A stretch of DNA of 64,000 bases from Marinomonas profundi (GCF_020694005.1 NZ_CP073013.1:1870578-1934577); one strand, 5' to 3'; counted from the first letter of the stretch, positions 17,916 through 27,019 are shown. A program made the numbers and translations. Notes: generated by a model not told the origin, from the sequence alone.

Positions 17916-18902
17916 ATGAGTCTAATGAAATCCACCATAGCGTGTCTTCAAACACGATCGTTCTGGAAGGCAGATCGTCTTATACCCAGCGTGTTGGCGG
18001 TTTTTATTGTCGCCGTTTTGTTTTCGCCATTGTCTTCTCAATCTTCTGAACCGCAACCGCTTAAATCGATTGGCATTAGTGTGGCGGATTTGGGTAATCC
18101 GTATTTTGTGCAGTTGGTCGATACCGCCACCTCAAAAGCGGAAGAGCTGGCGGGTGAGCCCGTTAACATGCTGATTCGCTCAGACGCTTATGATTGGCAA
18201 CGCCAAATCACTCAGATCAATGATTTTATCGAGCAAAAAGTCGATTTAATCCTGTTAACCGCAGCAGACGAATACAAGGTTGCTGCCGTGGTGGCCAAGG
18301 CTCAACGAGCGGGTATTAAGGTCATCGCTGTGGATGTGAATGCCCAAGGAGCAGACGCGACCATTACCACGGACAATGTACAGGCCGGCGCCATCGCCTG
18401 TGAAAAGTTGGCCGAGAAAATAGGCTATCAAGGCAACTTTGTCATTATTAATGGCGTGCTGGTTTCTTCGGTGATTGAGCGCGTGGTAGGTTGTAAATCG
18501 ACGTTGAATAAATACCCCAATATTACCCTGTTAAGTGATCGCATGAATGGCACCGGCAGCGTAGAGGGCGGAATGGAAGCCATGACTTACTTGATGGAAG
18601 AGTACGATCATATTGATGCGGTGTTTACCATTAATGACCCGACCGCCTTTGGTGCTTTACGGGCGTCGCAACAAGCCAATAGACGTGAGTTTGTGATGGC
18701 TTCTGTGGATGGCGCGGCGTTTGCCGTGGATATTATCCAACAAGCCAATACGCCTTGGGTCGCCACCGCGGTTCAACGCCCTGTTCCCATGGCGGAAAAA
18801 GCCGTTGAAATAGGCATGGACTTGCTAAAAGGCAAGGACGTTGCGCAGCGGTTTATTTTGATTCCTTCGGTATTGGTCGAAAGCACGAGTATTTCTCCCT
18901 AA
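17916..18902 (+). CDS. Second sugar-binding periplasmic protein (LacI/RbsB-like fold)
   Basis: A 328-residue type I periplasmic binding protein. The start has a strong ribosome-binding site (GAGGAAGTGAA) before ATG 17916. A long N-terminal hydrophobic segment (about residues 22-42) is a signal peptide or anchor. The sugar-binding lobes show KSIGISVADLGNPYFVQLVD, LILLTAADEYKVAAVV and VFTINDPTAFGALRA. It is clearly diverged from the first binding protein of the same cluster, with poor similarity beyond the fold. It could supply a second ligand to the same permease or act as a periplasmic co-sensor for the hybrid kinase upstream. Both ideas are inference from position. Confidence 0.8.
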   Translation: MSLMKSTIACLQTRSFWKADRLIPSVLAVFIVAVLFSPLSSQSSEPQPLKSIGISVADLGNPYFVQLVDTATSKAEELAGEPVNMLIRSDAYDWQRQITQINDFIEQKVDLILLTAADEYKVAAVVAKAQRAGIKVIAVDVNAQGADATITTDNVQAGAIACEKLAEKIGYQGNFVIINGVLVSSVIERVVGCKSTLNKYPNITLLSDRMNGTGSVEGGMEAMTYLMEEYDHIDAVFTINDPTAFGALRASQQANRREFVMASVDGAAFAVDIIQQANTPWVATAVQRPVPMAEKAVEIGMDLLKGKDVAQRFILIPSVLVESTSISP

Positions 18903-18973
18903 CAACGCCGTTGACTTCTTGGTCTTTGCTCACAACAAGGTTAAGCTATTGGCCTTCGTTATAGAGGCCATTC

Positions 18974-19861
18974 ATGGACACATCGACGCTATTCTCGCAA
19001 ATTTTTAATACCGTTTTTCCTCTCGCCAGTATTGTGCTGGTGGCGTTTTTCTATGCGCGAGTGCGGCCTACCGACATGACGGTGGCGAACCGCTTAAACA
19101 TCAGTGTGTTTTGTCCGGCGTTAATCTTCTCTGTTATGGCTTCAAAAGACTTTCATATTGCCCAATATGTGGACTTGATTCTAGCGGCAACGGTGGTCGT
19201 TTTAGGCTCTGGATTGCTGATTTGGCCGCTGTGTAAGTGGCTAAAAATATCGCCCAAGACACTGGTGCCGCCGATGATGTTTAACAACAGCGGCAACTTG
19301 GGGATCCCGCTGATTGTGCTGGCATTTGGTGAGTCGGCGTTGCCGATTGCGGTGGTGCTGTTTTTAACCGAAAACCTACTGCATTTTACCGTGGGAATGT
19401 ATTTGCTTAACCCAAAATCCAATCCGCTTAATGTGCTTAAAATGCCGATGATTATCGCCACCATGCTGGGGTTAGTTTGGGGCTTGCAAGGCTGGACGGT
19501 AATGCCCGCGGTAAAAGTGTCGGTGGACATGCTTGGGCAAATTGCCATTCCTCTGATGCTATTTGCCTTGGGTGTGCGCATGACGAGTGTCGATTTCAGT
19601 GAATGGAAGCTGGGTGTTATTAGTGGTTTCTTATGTCCCTTGAGTGGTCTGATTATTGCGGTTATTTGGTATTATGTCGTTGGTATGTCGGCGGAAAATT
19701 TCGCCTATTTATTGATCTTTGCCTGCTTACCGCCCGCCATTTTGAATTACATGGTGGCGGAGTTGTATCAACAAGAGCCCCATAAAGTCGCGTCTATTGT
19801 GTTAATTGGTAATTTAATGAGTGTGGGGATCATTCCTTGCGTGCTGTTTTATGTTTTGTAG
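18974..19861 (+). CDS. AEC family transporter (auxin efflux carrier type)
   Basis: A 295-residue membrane protein with about ten hydrophobic helices. Family landmarks are the N-terminal NTVFPLASIVLVAFFYARVR, the central NSGNLGIPLIVLAFGESALP and AIPLMLFALGVRM. AEC carriers move small organic acids or amino acids in other bacteria; the substrate here is unknown. It is separated from the sugar cluster by 71 bases and followed closely by the MscS gene. Confidence 0.8.
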   Translation: MDTSTLFSQIFNTVFPLASIVLVAFFYARVRPTDMTVANRLNISVFCPALIFSVMASKDFHIAQYVDLILAATVVVLGSGLLIWPLCKWLKISPKTLVPPMMFNNSGNLGIPLIVLAFGESALPIAVVLFLTENLLHFTVGMYLLNPKSNPLNVLKMPMIIATMLGLVWGLQGWTVMPAVKVSVDMLGQIAIPLMLFALGVRMTSVDFSEWKLGVISGFLCPLSGLIIAVIWYYVVGMSAENFAYLLIFACLPPAILNYMVAELYQQEPHKVASIVLIGNLMSVGIIPCVLFYVL

Positions 19862-19882
19862 ATCCGTGGAAGGAGAAAACCC

Positions 19883-20467
19883 ATGATGGTGCAAATTGGC
19901 TTAATTGCTTTGTTGGTGGTGGCGTATGTCATTGTTTCTCGTATATTAAAATCCAGTGTGACGCTATTGGGGCAAAAAAAATACGCGAATGAAGTCCGTA
20001 TAACTTATGTGTCGAAAATGCTCAACCTCGGTTTTACCGCGATGTTTGTGTTACTGGTGTGTTTGGTGCTTGGCATTGGTTATGGCCAGCTGGCGATTTT
20101 TTTCTCGTCTGTGTTTGCAGTGGTCGGTGTGGCGTTATTTGCTCAATGGTCCATTTTGAGCAACATCACGGCGAGCTTGATTATTTTCTTTGGCTTCCCT
20201 TATCGGGTGGGCGATTGGGTTAAAGTCGTGGACAAAGACGATGAAATTTTGGGTCAAATTACAGAAATATCAACCTTCCATGTCATCATCCAACGTTTAT
20301 CGGGTGATGTGGTGACTTATCCTAATAATTTGATCTTACAAAAGGCGGTGGTACGCTTTGAAAGCCGAGAAGCGGCTCAGGCAATGAGTCAGTTTGCTGC
20401 GGCTGCTAAGGTGTCAGTTCAGCCGCCAGTTCAGACAGTGGAACAACCCCTTCCGCCGCCGGTTTGA
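19883..20467 (+). CDS. Small mechanosensitive channel (MscS family)
   Basis: A 194-residue protein with two or three N-terminal membrane helices (about 4-21, 50-75 and 78-105) and an MscS beta domain. The pore-lining helix and domain junction are visible as VVGVALFAQWSILSNITASL, FGFPYRVGDWVKV and the YPNNLILQKAV motif. It is much shorter than E. coli MscS (286 aa), lacking most of the C-terminal cage, and ends in a Pro-rich tail. GGAG precedes the ATG. It probably releases osmolytes under hypo-osmotic stress. Confidence 0.8.
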   Translation: MMVQIGLIALLVVAYVIVSRILKSSVTLLGQKKYANEVRITYVSKMLNLGFTAMFVLLVCLVLGIGYGQLAIFFSSVFAVVGVALFAQWSILSNITASLIIFFGFPYRVGDWVKVVDKDDEILGQITEISTFHVIIQRLSGDVVTYPNNLILQKAVVRFESREAAQAMSQFAAAAKVSVQPPVQTVEQPLPPPV

Positions 20468-20549
20468 ACAAAAAATAAGCAGACTTTTTAAGATTATCGG
20501 CTTTTGTGCCATACTAGGAGGCTTTCATCTTTAAGAAAGGAAGTCTCTT

Positions 20550-20825
20550 GTGAAATCAGATCCAGAGTCCTTGTTAAAAAGTAATGATAAGCTCATACAT
20601 TCGGAAGGGCTGAAAGTAAAATCTCACGCCCAACGACCGCAAGAAGACTGGGTATTACACACCTTAATGATCGAAGGCTACGACGTGCCTTTTCGGTTCA
20701 AACGCCAAGGCAAATACCGCACATTACGCGGCGCGCGCGTAAACCTTACCTACTATCCTGCTCAAGAAATGGTCGCTGGCATTCCAGTTGAAATCATGAA
20801 AGTGGTGCGAGTAAAACGTACTTAA
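20550..20825 (+). CDS. Conserved small hypothetical protein
   Basis: A 91-residue protein starting at GTG 20550 with AAGGAAG as a good ribosome-binding site. It is hydrophilic and without membrane segments. The C-terminal half is rich in basic and aromatic residues (DVPFRFKRQGKYRTLRGARV and LTYYPAQEM). I do not recognise the family. Codon use matches the surrounding core genes, suggesting a real lineage-conserved gene rather than a recent arrival. Confidence 0.65.
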   Translation: MKSDPESLLKSNDKLIHSEGLKVKSHAQRPQEDWVLHTLMIEGYDVPFRFKRQGKYRTLRGARVNLTYYPAQEMVAGIPVEIMKVVRVKRT

Positions 20826-20942
20826 TGAGTAAACACTTACGCTGAGTTCACTTCTGCTTTTCTTCTTGATGAGAGGAACTTACTATAGCAGCGCCTGTCT
20901 TTGTTTCGGGTATTTATCTTTGCATATTAGGTGTAGAAAAGC

Positions 20943-21776
20943 ATGGAAACGAGTCGTTCTGGAAGTTGGTTTACGGTGATGAAGCGCATTGAGCGCAGCG
21001 CATGGTTTCAAGGCTTTATCATCAGCATTATTGTGGTGGCGGCCTTAACTGTTGGCGCTAAAACCTACTCTTTACCCTATGGCATTGATATTGCCATTAA
21101 TTACCTAGACAATTTTATTACCGTCTTCTTTCTGGTTGAGCTCTCCCTGCGTTTTATTGCTTGTGATGATAAACGGCGCTTTCTTAAAGACCCTTGGAAC
21201 TTGTTTGATACGGTGATTGTACTGGGCAGCTTAGTGCCAATTTCTGAGACAGAAATGATTCTTGTCGCACGTTTGCTGCGAGTCTTCCGCGTATTGCGTC
21301 TGGTGTCGATTATTCCGGATCTGCGTTTTTTGATTAATGCCTTGCTCAAAGCCATCCCGAAAATGGGCTACATTGCCCTGTTGATGTTTATCATTTTTTA
21401 CATCTTCGCCGCCGTGGGTTCGATCTTTTTCCATCATGTGAATGAAGCGCTTTGGGGCGACATTGCTATCTCCATGCTGACCCTATTTCGTGTGGCGACG
21501 TTTGAAGATTGGACAGACGTGATGTACGAAACCATGGAGGTGTATCCGTTTAGCTGGATCTTCTACATCATCTTCATTTTCTTAACCGCGTTTGTGTTTT
21601 TAAACATGATGGTGGGTGTGGTGCTAGACGTGATGACGCGGGAAACGGCGGAAGAAGAGCACGAGAATCAAGAAAACCATCACCAAGCTTTAGTAACGCA
21701 AATTTCAGCGTTACAAGCCCAAGTTGCGCGGCTTGCCGACAAGATAGACGCACAACAAAGTTCTACTAAGAAATAA
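20943..21776 (+). CDS. Voltage-gated cation channel (NaChBac-like single domain)
   Basis: A 277-residue single-domain voltage-gated channel expected to work as a homotetramer. S1 is at about 22-40, S2 at 57-73 and S3 at 86-99. S4 carries four arginines at three-residue steps (R110, R113, R116, R119), S5 is at about 142-163 and S6 at 205-230. A C-terminal coiled coil covers about 237-270. The selectivity filter reads TFEDWTD (186-192), where sodium channels such as NaChBac have TLESWAS. The extra acidic residues at positions 189 and 192 resemble the engineered calcium-selective CavAb filter (TLDDWSD), so calcium permeability is a reasonable prediction. A diverged copy of this gene's 3' end lies at 23624-23731. 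Confidence 0.88.
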   Translation: METSRSGSWFTVMKRIERSAWFQGFIISIIVVAALTVGAKTYSLPYGIDIAINYLDNFITVFFLVELSLRFIACDDKRRFLKDPWNLFDTVIVLGSLVPISETEMILVARLLRVFRVLRLVSIIPDLRFLINALLKAIPKMGYIALLMFIIFYIFAAVGSIFFHHVNEALWGDIAISMLTLFRVATFEDWTDVMYETMEVYPFSWIFYIIFIFLTAFVFLNMMVGVVLDVMTRETAEEEHENQENHHQALVTQISALQAQVARLADKIDAQQSSTKK

Positions 21777-21987
21777 CCTTATACAAGGAAATAGTCCTAC
21801 TCTCAAAACAGTCTGAGTAGGATGTATAGAGAAGAAAACTTAAAGGCTTCGTGAGCTACACATGGGCATGACATTGGTGACGGATTAGGTTGGATGTTCT
21901 GAATTAAATGATCTTTTTTGTTAGAAAGGAAGAATAGTTAGGCTGAGATTCAATCAAATAGTAGCGTTTCACTTGGTTCTGGAATGA

Positions 21988-22020
21988 GAAAAGCCACCGC
22001 TAGGGTGGCTTTTCCGGAAC
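21988..22020 (+). terminator. Rho-independent terminator of the channel gene
   Basis: A perfect 11-bp stem GAAAAGCCACC (21988-21998) pairs with GGTGGCTTTTC (22004-22014) around a five-base loop. It is AT-flanked and could work in both directions. The rest of 21777-22122 holds no open reading frame that I can support. Confidence 0.75.
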
Positions 22021-22122
22021 ACTTTGTCGCATGAGAGCTTATTATCTAAGCCTGCTCCGCATTGATGTCTGTCATCTTAGTCGTGCTAGAATGGATTGTC
22101 AATTCTTTAAAAGGCATTTTAA

Positions 22123-23490
22123 GTGAAGCATATTTCGACTGAACGACTCAGTATTTATGAAAAACACCTTAAGGTAAAGAGACAGGAAGTACTTGCAGCC
22201 TACAATTGGAACAAAGCTCTCTGCGGTGCTCTTTTTCCTGCAATTCAGTGTCTTGAAATTACCTTGAGAAATGCCATTGATCGGGCCATTCAAGAGAACC
22301 CTCCAAGCGGCTCAAAAGGCTTATACAGTACGCGTACTGATTGGATTCTTTCACTGCCGACCTATATGGGCAATAAAAAAATTTCGAATCACGACAGGTA
22401 CTCAAAATCACCTAGAAAACATCAAACAGTTGACTCATCTGGGTATGTCTTGAGCAAAAATGGAACTAGGGAAATAGTCAAACGAATTTGGGAAGAAAAG
22501 AAAGTCTTAGATGCTACTTCTAAGCTTAAGAAAGCAGGTAAAAGCCCAACTCCTGACGCTGTTATATCTGTCATGGACTTTGGCTTTTGGACAAATCTTC
22601 TATCAAGTAAGTATGAGGATGCTAAGGCATTTTCATTGTTATGGCCTAATCAATTAGCACAGATATTCCCTAATGCGCCTAGTGGAACAAGTCGAGAAGA
22701 TATTGAAAATGAATTTATAAAGGTTAGAGAGCTTCGAAACAGGCTCACTCATCATGAAGCCATATGGAAATTTTTCTACGATGATCTTAAAGGTAAACCA
22801 GACTATTCAAATCCTGTTTATGGAAGCAATGCTAGTTGTAGTCTTTTGCTTAAACACTATGAAGGCATTTTAGAGTTAATTCGCTGGATGAGTATTGAGC
22901 GTTTGGATGGTTTCATAAAGCATGAAAGCGACTTACGCTTTCGATCTTTATGTTCACTGAATGGGCTACATAGCTTTATTGCACCGGAAAAAATTAGCCA
23001 GACAATACATACTGGAAAGGGTGGCTGGGGCATTAGAAAGCTATTAAAGAAATTAGATAAGGGCGAAACAATTAGAATCGTAAACAAAGCAGGGTCGATC
23101 TGTACTATGTCGAACGACTTTCATCGAAGACAGACTGTAGATGATCGTGGCATATTAGACAACACTATTTCTGACATGCTTAAAACTGGCTTGTCTAGTT
23201 TTAGATCTAAGAGGCCAGATGACAAGACCATTTACGAGGCATTCAAAACGTCTTCCTTAAACCAAATGAAAGAAGTTGGTGATCGAGTCGTATCATGGAA
23301 TAACTATTGTGCAGAGGTTCTTGAGGATAAAGATGGTGTCGTTACTTTAAAAGTCATTGGACGATATGTTACTAATGAGGATGGTAATGTAATACGCAAT
23401 AATATGGATGGTATTAAGAGTACAGGGCTAAAGAGTTTGTCTATGACAGTAAAAGACTTATCTATAAACTGGTACCAGACAGATTATTAA
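22123..23490 (+). CDS. Abi family (HEPN-type) abortive-infection-like protein
   Basis: A 455-residue protein starting at GTG 22123. The first 260 residues match the Abi_2/AbiD/AbiF pattern: RLSIYEKHLKV near the N-terminus, AIQCLEITLRNAIDRAI at about 40-56, and RNRLTHHEAIW with an RX4H HEPN motif (Arg205, His210). HEPN proteins of this kind are usually RNases that cut tRNA or mRNA during phage attack. The C-terminal 190 residues (about 265-455) are not recognised and could be a sensor or antitoxin-like part. AT content is higher than in the neighbours. The gene sits alone between the channel gene and a relic of that gene's 3' end, which marks it as a recent insertion. Confidence 0.8.
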   Translation: MKHISTERLSIYEKHLKVKRQEVLAAYNWNKALCGALFPAIQCLEITLRNAIDRAIQENPPSGSKGLYSTRTDWILSLPTYMGNKKISNHDRYSKSPRKHQTVDSSGYVLSKNGTREIVKRIWEEKKVLDATSKLKKAGKSPTPDAVISVMDFGFWTNLLSSKYEDAKAFSLLWPNQLAQIFPNAPSGTSREDIENEFIKVRELRNRLTHHEAIWKFFYDDLKGKPDYSNPVYGSNASCSLLLKHYEGILELIRWMSIERLDGFIKHESDLRFRSLCSLNGLHSFIAPEKISQTIHTGKGGWGIRKLLKKLDKGETIRIVNKAGSICTMSNDFHRRQTVDDRGILDNTISDMLKTGLSSFRSKRPDDKTIYEAFKTSSLNQMKEVGDRVVSWNNYCAEVLEDKDGVVTLKVIGRYVTNEDGNVIRNNMDGIKSTGLKSLSMTVKDLSINWYQTDY

Positions 23491-23492
23491 CC

Positions 23493-23535
23493 TAGCGTTA
23501 TTAACAGGGCTTCTGTTAATAACGCTAAAATTTTT
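23493..23535 (+). terminator. Terminator of the Abi gene
   Basis: A perfect 15-bp stem TAGCGTTATTAACAG (23493-23507) pairs with CTGTTAATAACGCTA (23513-23527) and is followed by AAATTTTTTAT. It starts directly after the Abi stop codon, so the gene carries its own terminator and is self-contained. Confidence 0.9.
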
Positions 23536-23623
23536 TATCGGTTTGTAAAAATGCTTAACCTTGAGTTTTTCACCCATTTTTTAACACTAATGTTTACAGA
23601 GTATGGGTAGATAAGCTCCATGC

Positions 23624-23731
23624 CATGTACGAAACCATCACCAAGCCCTAGTAACGCAAATTTCAGCGTTACAAGCCCAAGTGGCGCGTCTTGCCGATAA
23701 GATAGACGCACAGCAAGATCGAAAGGATTAG
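23624..23731 (+). pseudogene. Relic of a diverged voltage-gated channel gene 3' end
   Basis: This segment matches the last part of the channel gene (about 21671-21757), encoding HHQALVTQISALQAQVARLA and DKIDAQQ, and ends in its own stop (DRKD, TAG at 23729-23731). A short upstream part (ATGTACGAAACCAT) matches 21521-21534, so about 140 bases between the two matching parts have been lost. Within the aligned 87 bases nearly all differences are synonymous third-base changes (GCT/GCC, GTT/GTG, CGG/CGT, GAC/GAT, CAA/CAG). This shows that both copies evolved as functional genes before this one was truncated. Confidence 0.85.
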
Positions 23732-23747
23732 TTAAGTTTTTACTGAT

Positions 23748-24644
23748 CTAAACGGCACGCTGGCTCGCTTTTTTTAGCCAGCGTCCGCCGAAGGTATTCA
23801 GTATCAAGCCAAGTAAAACGATGAAAATCCCTACCCATTGCATGGCGCTTACCGTTTCAGATAGAAATATCTCTGCTGAGGTTAGCCCGACAACGGGCAC
23901 GCCTAATGTTAGTGGGGCGACGGTTGCGGCAGGGTAGCGAGACAGCAAATAGCTCCATAAACCGTATCCGGCTAGCGTTGCAAACAGTGATAAATAGGCC
24001 AATGTGGCGAGGGTTTTTAGATTCAGATTGACGATGTTGCTCCACATGACGTCGCCGCCATCGATGAAGTAAGCGCAAAGAAAGAAGGGCACAGGCGGCA
24101 CCCAGCTCGACCAAACGATCAGGTTGAGGTTGGCGTCGTAGCCTTTTTTACTGATGATCTTGGTGAAAATATTGCCCAACGCCCAGCTTGATCCTGCGGC
24201 TAAGGTTAAGCCAAATCCCAGCGCTGTCATGGTGGTGTCTTCATTGTCCAATCCGATTACGGCTAAGCCGCCAATGGCGATGCCGATAGCGAGCACTTGA
24301 TAAGGTCGCACGGTTTCTTTTAACAATAAAATAGCGAACACGAGCGTGAAAATCGCCTGAGATTGCAGCACCAAAGAGGCAAGCCCTGCTGGCATGCCAA
24401 ACGACATGGCGCTGAATAAAAACGCAAACTGTCCAAAATTCAACGACAAGGCATAGCCAATACACCAAAGCAGCGGTGTATTAGGTCGAGAGAAAAAGAA
24501 ACAGCCAAGCATACCAATAACTAAAAAGCGTAACCCGCCCAGCATCATTGGGGTTAACTCATCCAGCCCCCAACGCATGACAATAAAGTTAAAGCCCCAC
24601 GCGACAATAATAATCAGCGCCAAAAACATATCTTTGCGAATCAT
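23748..24644 (-). CDS. EamA family drug/metabolite exporter
   Basis: A 298-residue DMT-superfamily transporter with ten predicted helices arranged as two EamA repeats. The N-terminal repeat contains VAWGFNFIVMRWGLDELTPM and the C-terminal repeat ends VSAMQWVGIFIVLLGLILNT. It resembles EamA/YdeD-type exporters of cysteine metabolites, but the substrate cannot be read from sequence. AAGGACTC precedes the ATG as a ribosome-binding site. Its stop lies 17 bases from the channel relic. Confidence 0.82.
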   Translation of the reverse strand: MIRKDMFLALIIIVAWGFNFIVMRWGLDELTPMMLGGLRFLVIGMLGCFFFSRPNTPLLWCIGYALSLNFGQFAFLFSAMSFGMPAGLASLVLQSQAIFTLVFAILLLKETVRPYQVLAIGIAIGGLAVIGLDNEDTTMTALGFGLTLAAGSSWALGNIFTKIISKKGYDANLNLIVWSSWVPPVPFFLCAYFIDGGDVMWSNIVNLNLKTLATLAYLSLFATLAGYGLWSYLLSRYPAATVAPLTLGVPVVGLTSAEIFLSETVSAMQWVGIFIVLLGLILNTFGGRWLKKASQRAV

Positions 24645-24921
24645 GGTGAGTCCTTAACCGTGCGATTTTGAGGCGAAAAATAAGCCAATCACTTTACGTG
24701 TTTTAGAGCGGCTTGCCCATGGACAGATAGTAAAAGAATCAAGGACACAGATTGAAAAATGCCCCGGTCAATTGAAAAGCACAGGGTATTCATTTTCCAT
24801 CGCATCTATTGATAGAAGAGATAGGCCATTCTTTCATGCTGGAATATAGGCTAAATTGTTCAGTCAAATGGTGAGAGCCAACGTCTTTTTATAACAATAA
24901 CGAAAACATAAGAGCATTATC

Positions 24922-25593
24922 ATGCGTATTTTAGTGGTAGAAGATGACCGTATTTTAGGCGAAGCCATTAGCCAGCGAATCAGTCGGATGGGGCATGGTC
25001 TTGATCTGGCGCAGACAGGCTTGCAAGCGAATCAAATGCTGGCGTTGCAAGAATACGATCTTATTTTATTGGATCTAAATTTGCCGGATATGACCGGCAG
25101 TCAAATTCTGCATGGGTTGCGTAAAAAACACGCCAGTACGCCGGTGATTGTGCTGACGGCTCGAGATGAGATAAAAGATCGAATCGAGCTTTTGGATTTG
25201 GGGGCGGACGATTATATGATCAAGCCGGTGGATTTTGGGGAATTGGAAGCCCGTTGTCGTGCTTTACTGCGTCGTAGCCAAGGGCAAGCGCAAAACACCA
25301 TTGAATACGGTAATGTTTGTTTGGATTTGCAAGCGTGTTCGGTCACTGTGAGCGGCCACCCTGTCGACCTAAAGCAGCGGGAGTTTAGGTTGTTGGAGGT
25401 GTTTATTAGTCATACCGGGCGGGTGTTAAGCAAAGAAGCCTTGATCGAACATATTTACAATTTCAATGAAAATCCGAACTCAAGTGTGATTGAAATCTAT
25501 GTCGCACGGTTGCGGAAATCTCTGCAAGACAGCGATATCAATATTCGTACCATTCGTGGTCTGGGCTATTTATTGGAAAAACATCATGGCTAA
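24922..25593 (+). CDS. OmpR-family response regulator (TctD-like)
   Basis: A 223-residue response regulator. The acidic pair is in VVEDDRI, the acceptor Asp51 in LILLDLNLPD, Thr in IVLTARDE and Lys in DDYMIKPVD. A winged-helix domain at about 125-220 ends TIRGLGYLL. It overlaps the kinase gene by 8 bases. Kinase type, downstream binding protein and TRAP genes together match TctDE-type systems that induce carboxylate uptake. Confidence 0.88.
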   Translation: MRILVVEDDRILGEAISQRISRMGHGLDLAQTGLQANQMLALQEYDLILLDLNLPDMTGSQILHGLRKKHASTPVIVLTARDEIKDRIELLDLGADDYMIKPVDFGELEARCRALLRRSQGQAQNTIEYGNVCLDLQACSVTVSGHPVDLKQREFRLLEVFISHTGRVLSKEALIEHIYNFNENPNSSVIEIYVARLRKSLQDSDINIRTIRGLGYLLEKHHG

Positions 25594-27019
25594 GACGGCT
25601 AAGACAACTCCCTCGATTCGTCGGCAATTGATTCTTATGGTGGCCACGGTATTGATCGTGATTAATGCGTTGGCGCTTTGGAGTGTGCATATTTATGCGA
25701 ATCGGTCGGCCAAAGAATCCTATGATCGACTTTTATATGGCTCTGCTTTACAGATGGCGGAGAACATTACGTTGCTGGACGCTAAGGTGTTTATTGATTT
25801 GCCGGTATCGGCTTTTGAGACCTTGGCATTGTCGACGGCGGACCGCGCATTTTATGCCATTATGGACAGTCAGTCGCGCGTATTAACTGGTTATAAAGAC
25901 CTGCCCAGCGTTCCTTTTGCACCCTTACAGCGCCAATCCGCAGAGAAAGAAAAATTTACGCCGATGTATTATGAAACCTCGTATCGTGGTGAAAATGTGC
26001 GTTTTATCGCCTTGGGGAAACGTTTACTAGAAGCCGATAACGTCAATGACGTTTTTATTATTGTTGGGCAAACATTGGGTGCTAGACGTGCGGCGGCCGC
26101 TGAGATTAGCCAGATGGCGCTGCAATTTGTCACTGTGTTCTTTTTTATTACCCTATCTTTGTTGCTCTTTGTTATTTGGCGAGTGTTGCGTCCGCTACAA
26201 GCCATTAAACAAGCGATTATGGCGCGCTCTCCGTTGGAGTTATCACCGTTAGAAACCAATGTGCCGAGCGAAATCGCACCGCTACTGAAAAGTATTAATT
26301 ATTTTATGGCGCAATTGCAGAACACCTTGAGTCGTTTAAAGCGCTTTACGGCAGAAGCCGCCCACCAGATTCGCACGCCATTAGCAGGGTTAAATTCTCA
26401 GGCTCAAAACGCCATTGACGAAAGCGATGACACATTACGCCAGAAGCAACTGCAGCATATTTTAGAAAGCAGTAAGGTGCTTACCAATACCGTCAATCAG
26501 CTATTGAACCGTGCGACCTTGACACATCGCTTTCAGAGTCACCCCTTTAGTCCGGTGTCGTTGGAGCAAGTAACCAAAGATACATGCCGTGAATTGGTGG
26601 TGTGGGCATTGGATCAACAGGTAGAAATTGCCTATGTCGGTGATAGTCACGCGACCATTAATGGCGATGAATTTGCCCTCAAGCAAATGCTGCAAAACAT
26701 CATTGAAAATGCCATTAAATACAGCCCCAAAGGCGGTACTGTTGAAGTAGAACTCATGGTGGTGAAGGCGTTGTCTGAGGCCTCCATTGTGTTGCAAATT
26801 CGTGACCAAGGGGTGGGCGTTCCTGATCAGGACAAAGAACATATTTTTGAGTATTTTTATCGCCGTCCCGATAATTTTGCTTCCGGCTCTGGTATTGGTT
26901 TATCGATAGCAAAAGAAGTGGCAGAACACCATCAAGCGAGGTTTCATTTAAAAGACAATCAGCCGACGGGGCTCATTGTTGAAGTGATTTTTGCCGCGCA
27001 AAATGGAGGCGCGCTATGA
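25586..27019 (+). CDS. Sensor histidine kinase (TctE-like, 2CSK_N domain)
   Basis: A 477-residue kinase. The start at ATG 25586 overlaps the regulator stop and places TM1 at about 17-38. The frame runs further upstream inside the regulator gene without homology. The periplasmic region (about 39-165) resembles the TctE/2CSK_N sensor. TM2 at about 175-197 is followed by a linker and HisKA with AAHQIRTPLAGLNSQAQNA. The ATPase domain shows QNIIENAIKYSPKGG and FASGSGIGLSIAKEVAE. The sensor domain in this family detects tricarboxylates or a binding-protein complex. Confidence 0.88.
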   Translation: MAKTAKTTPSIRRQLILMVATVLIVINALALWSVHIYANRSAKESYDRLLYGSALQMAENITLLDAKVFIDLPVSAFETLALSTADRAFYAIMDSQSRVLTGYKDLPSVPFAPLQRQSAEKEKFTPMYYETSYRGENVRFIALGKRLLEADNVNDVFIIVGQTLGARRAAAAEISQMALQFVTVFFFITLSLLLFVIWRVLRPLQAIKQAIMARSPLELSPLETNVPSEIAPLLKSINYFMAQLQNTLSRLKRFTAEAAHQIRTPLAGLNSQAQNAIDESDDTLRQKQLQHILESSKVLTNTVNQLLNRATLTHRFQSHPFSPVSLEQVTKDTCRELVVWALDQQVEIAYVGDSHATINGDEFALKQMLQNIIENAIKYSPKGGTVEVELMVVKALSEASIVLQIRDQGVGVPDQDKEHIFEYFYRRPDNFASGSGIGLSIAKEVAEHHQARFHLKDNQPTGLIVEVIFAAQNGGAL

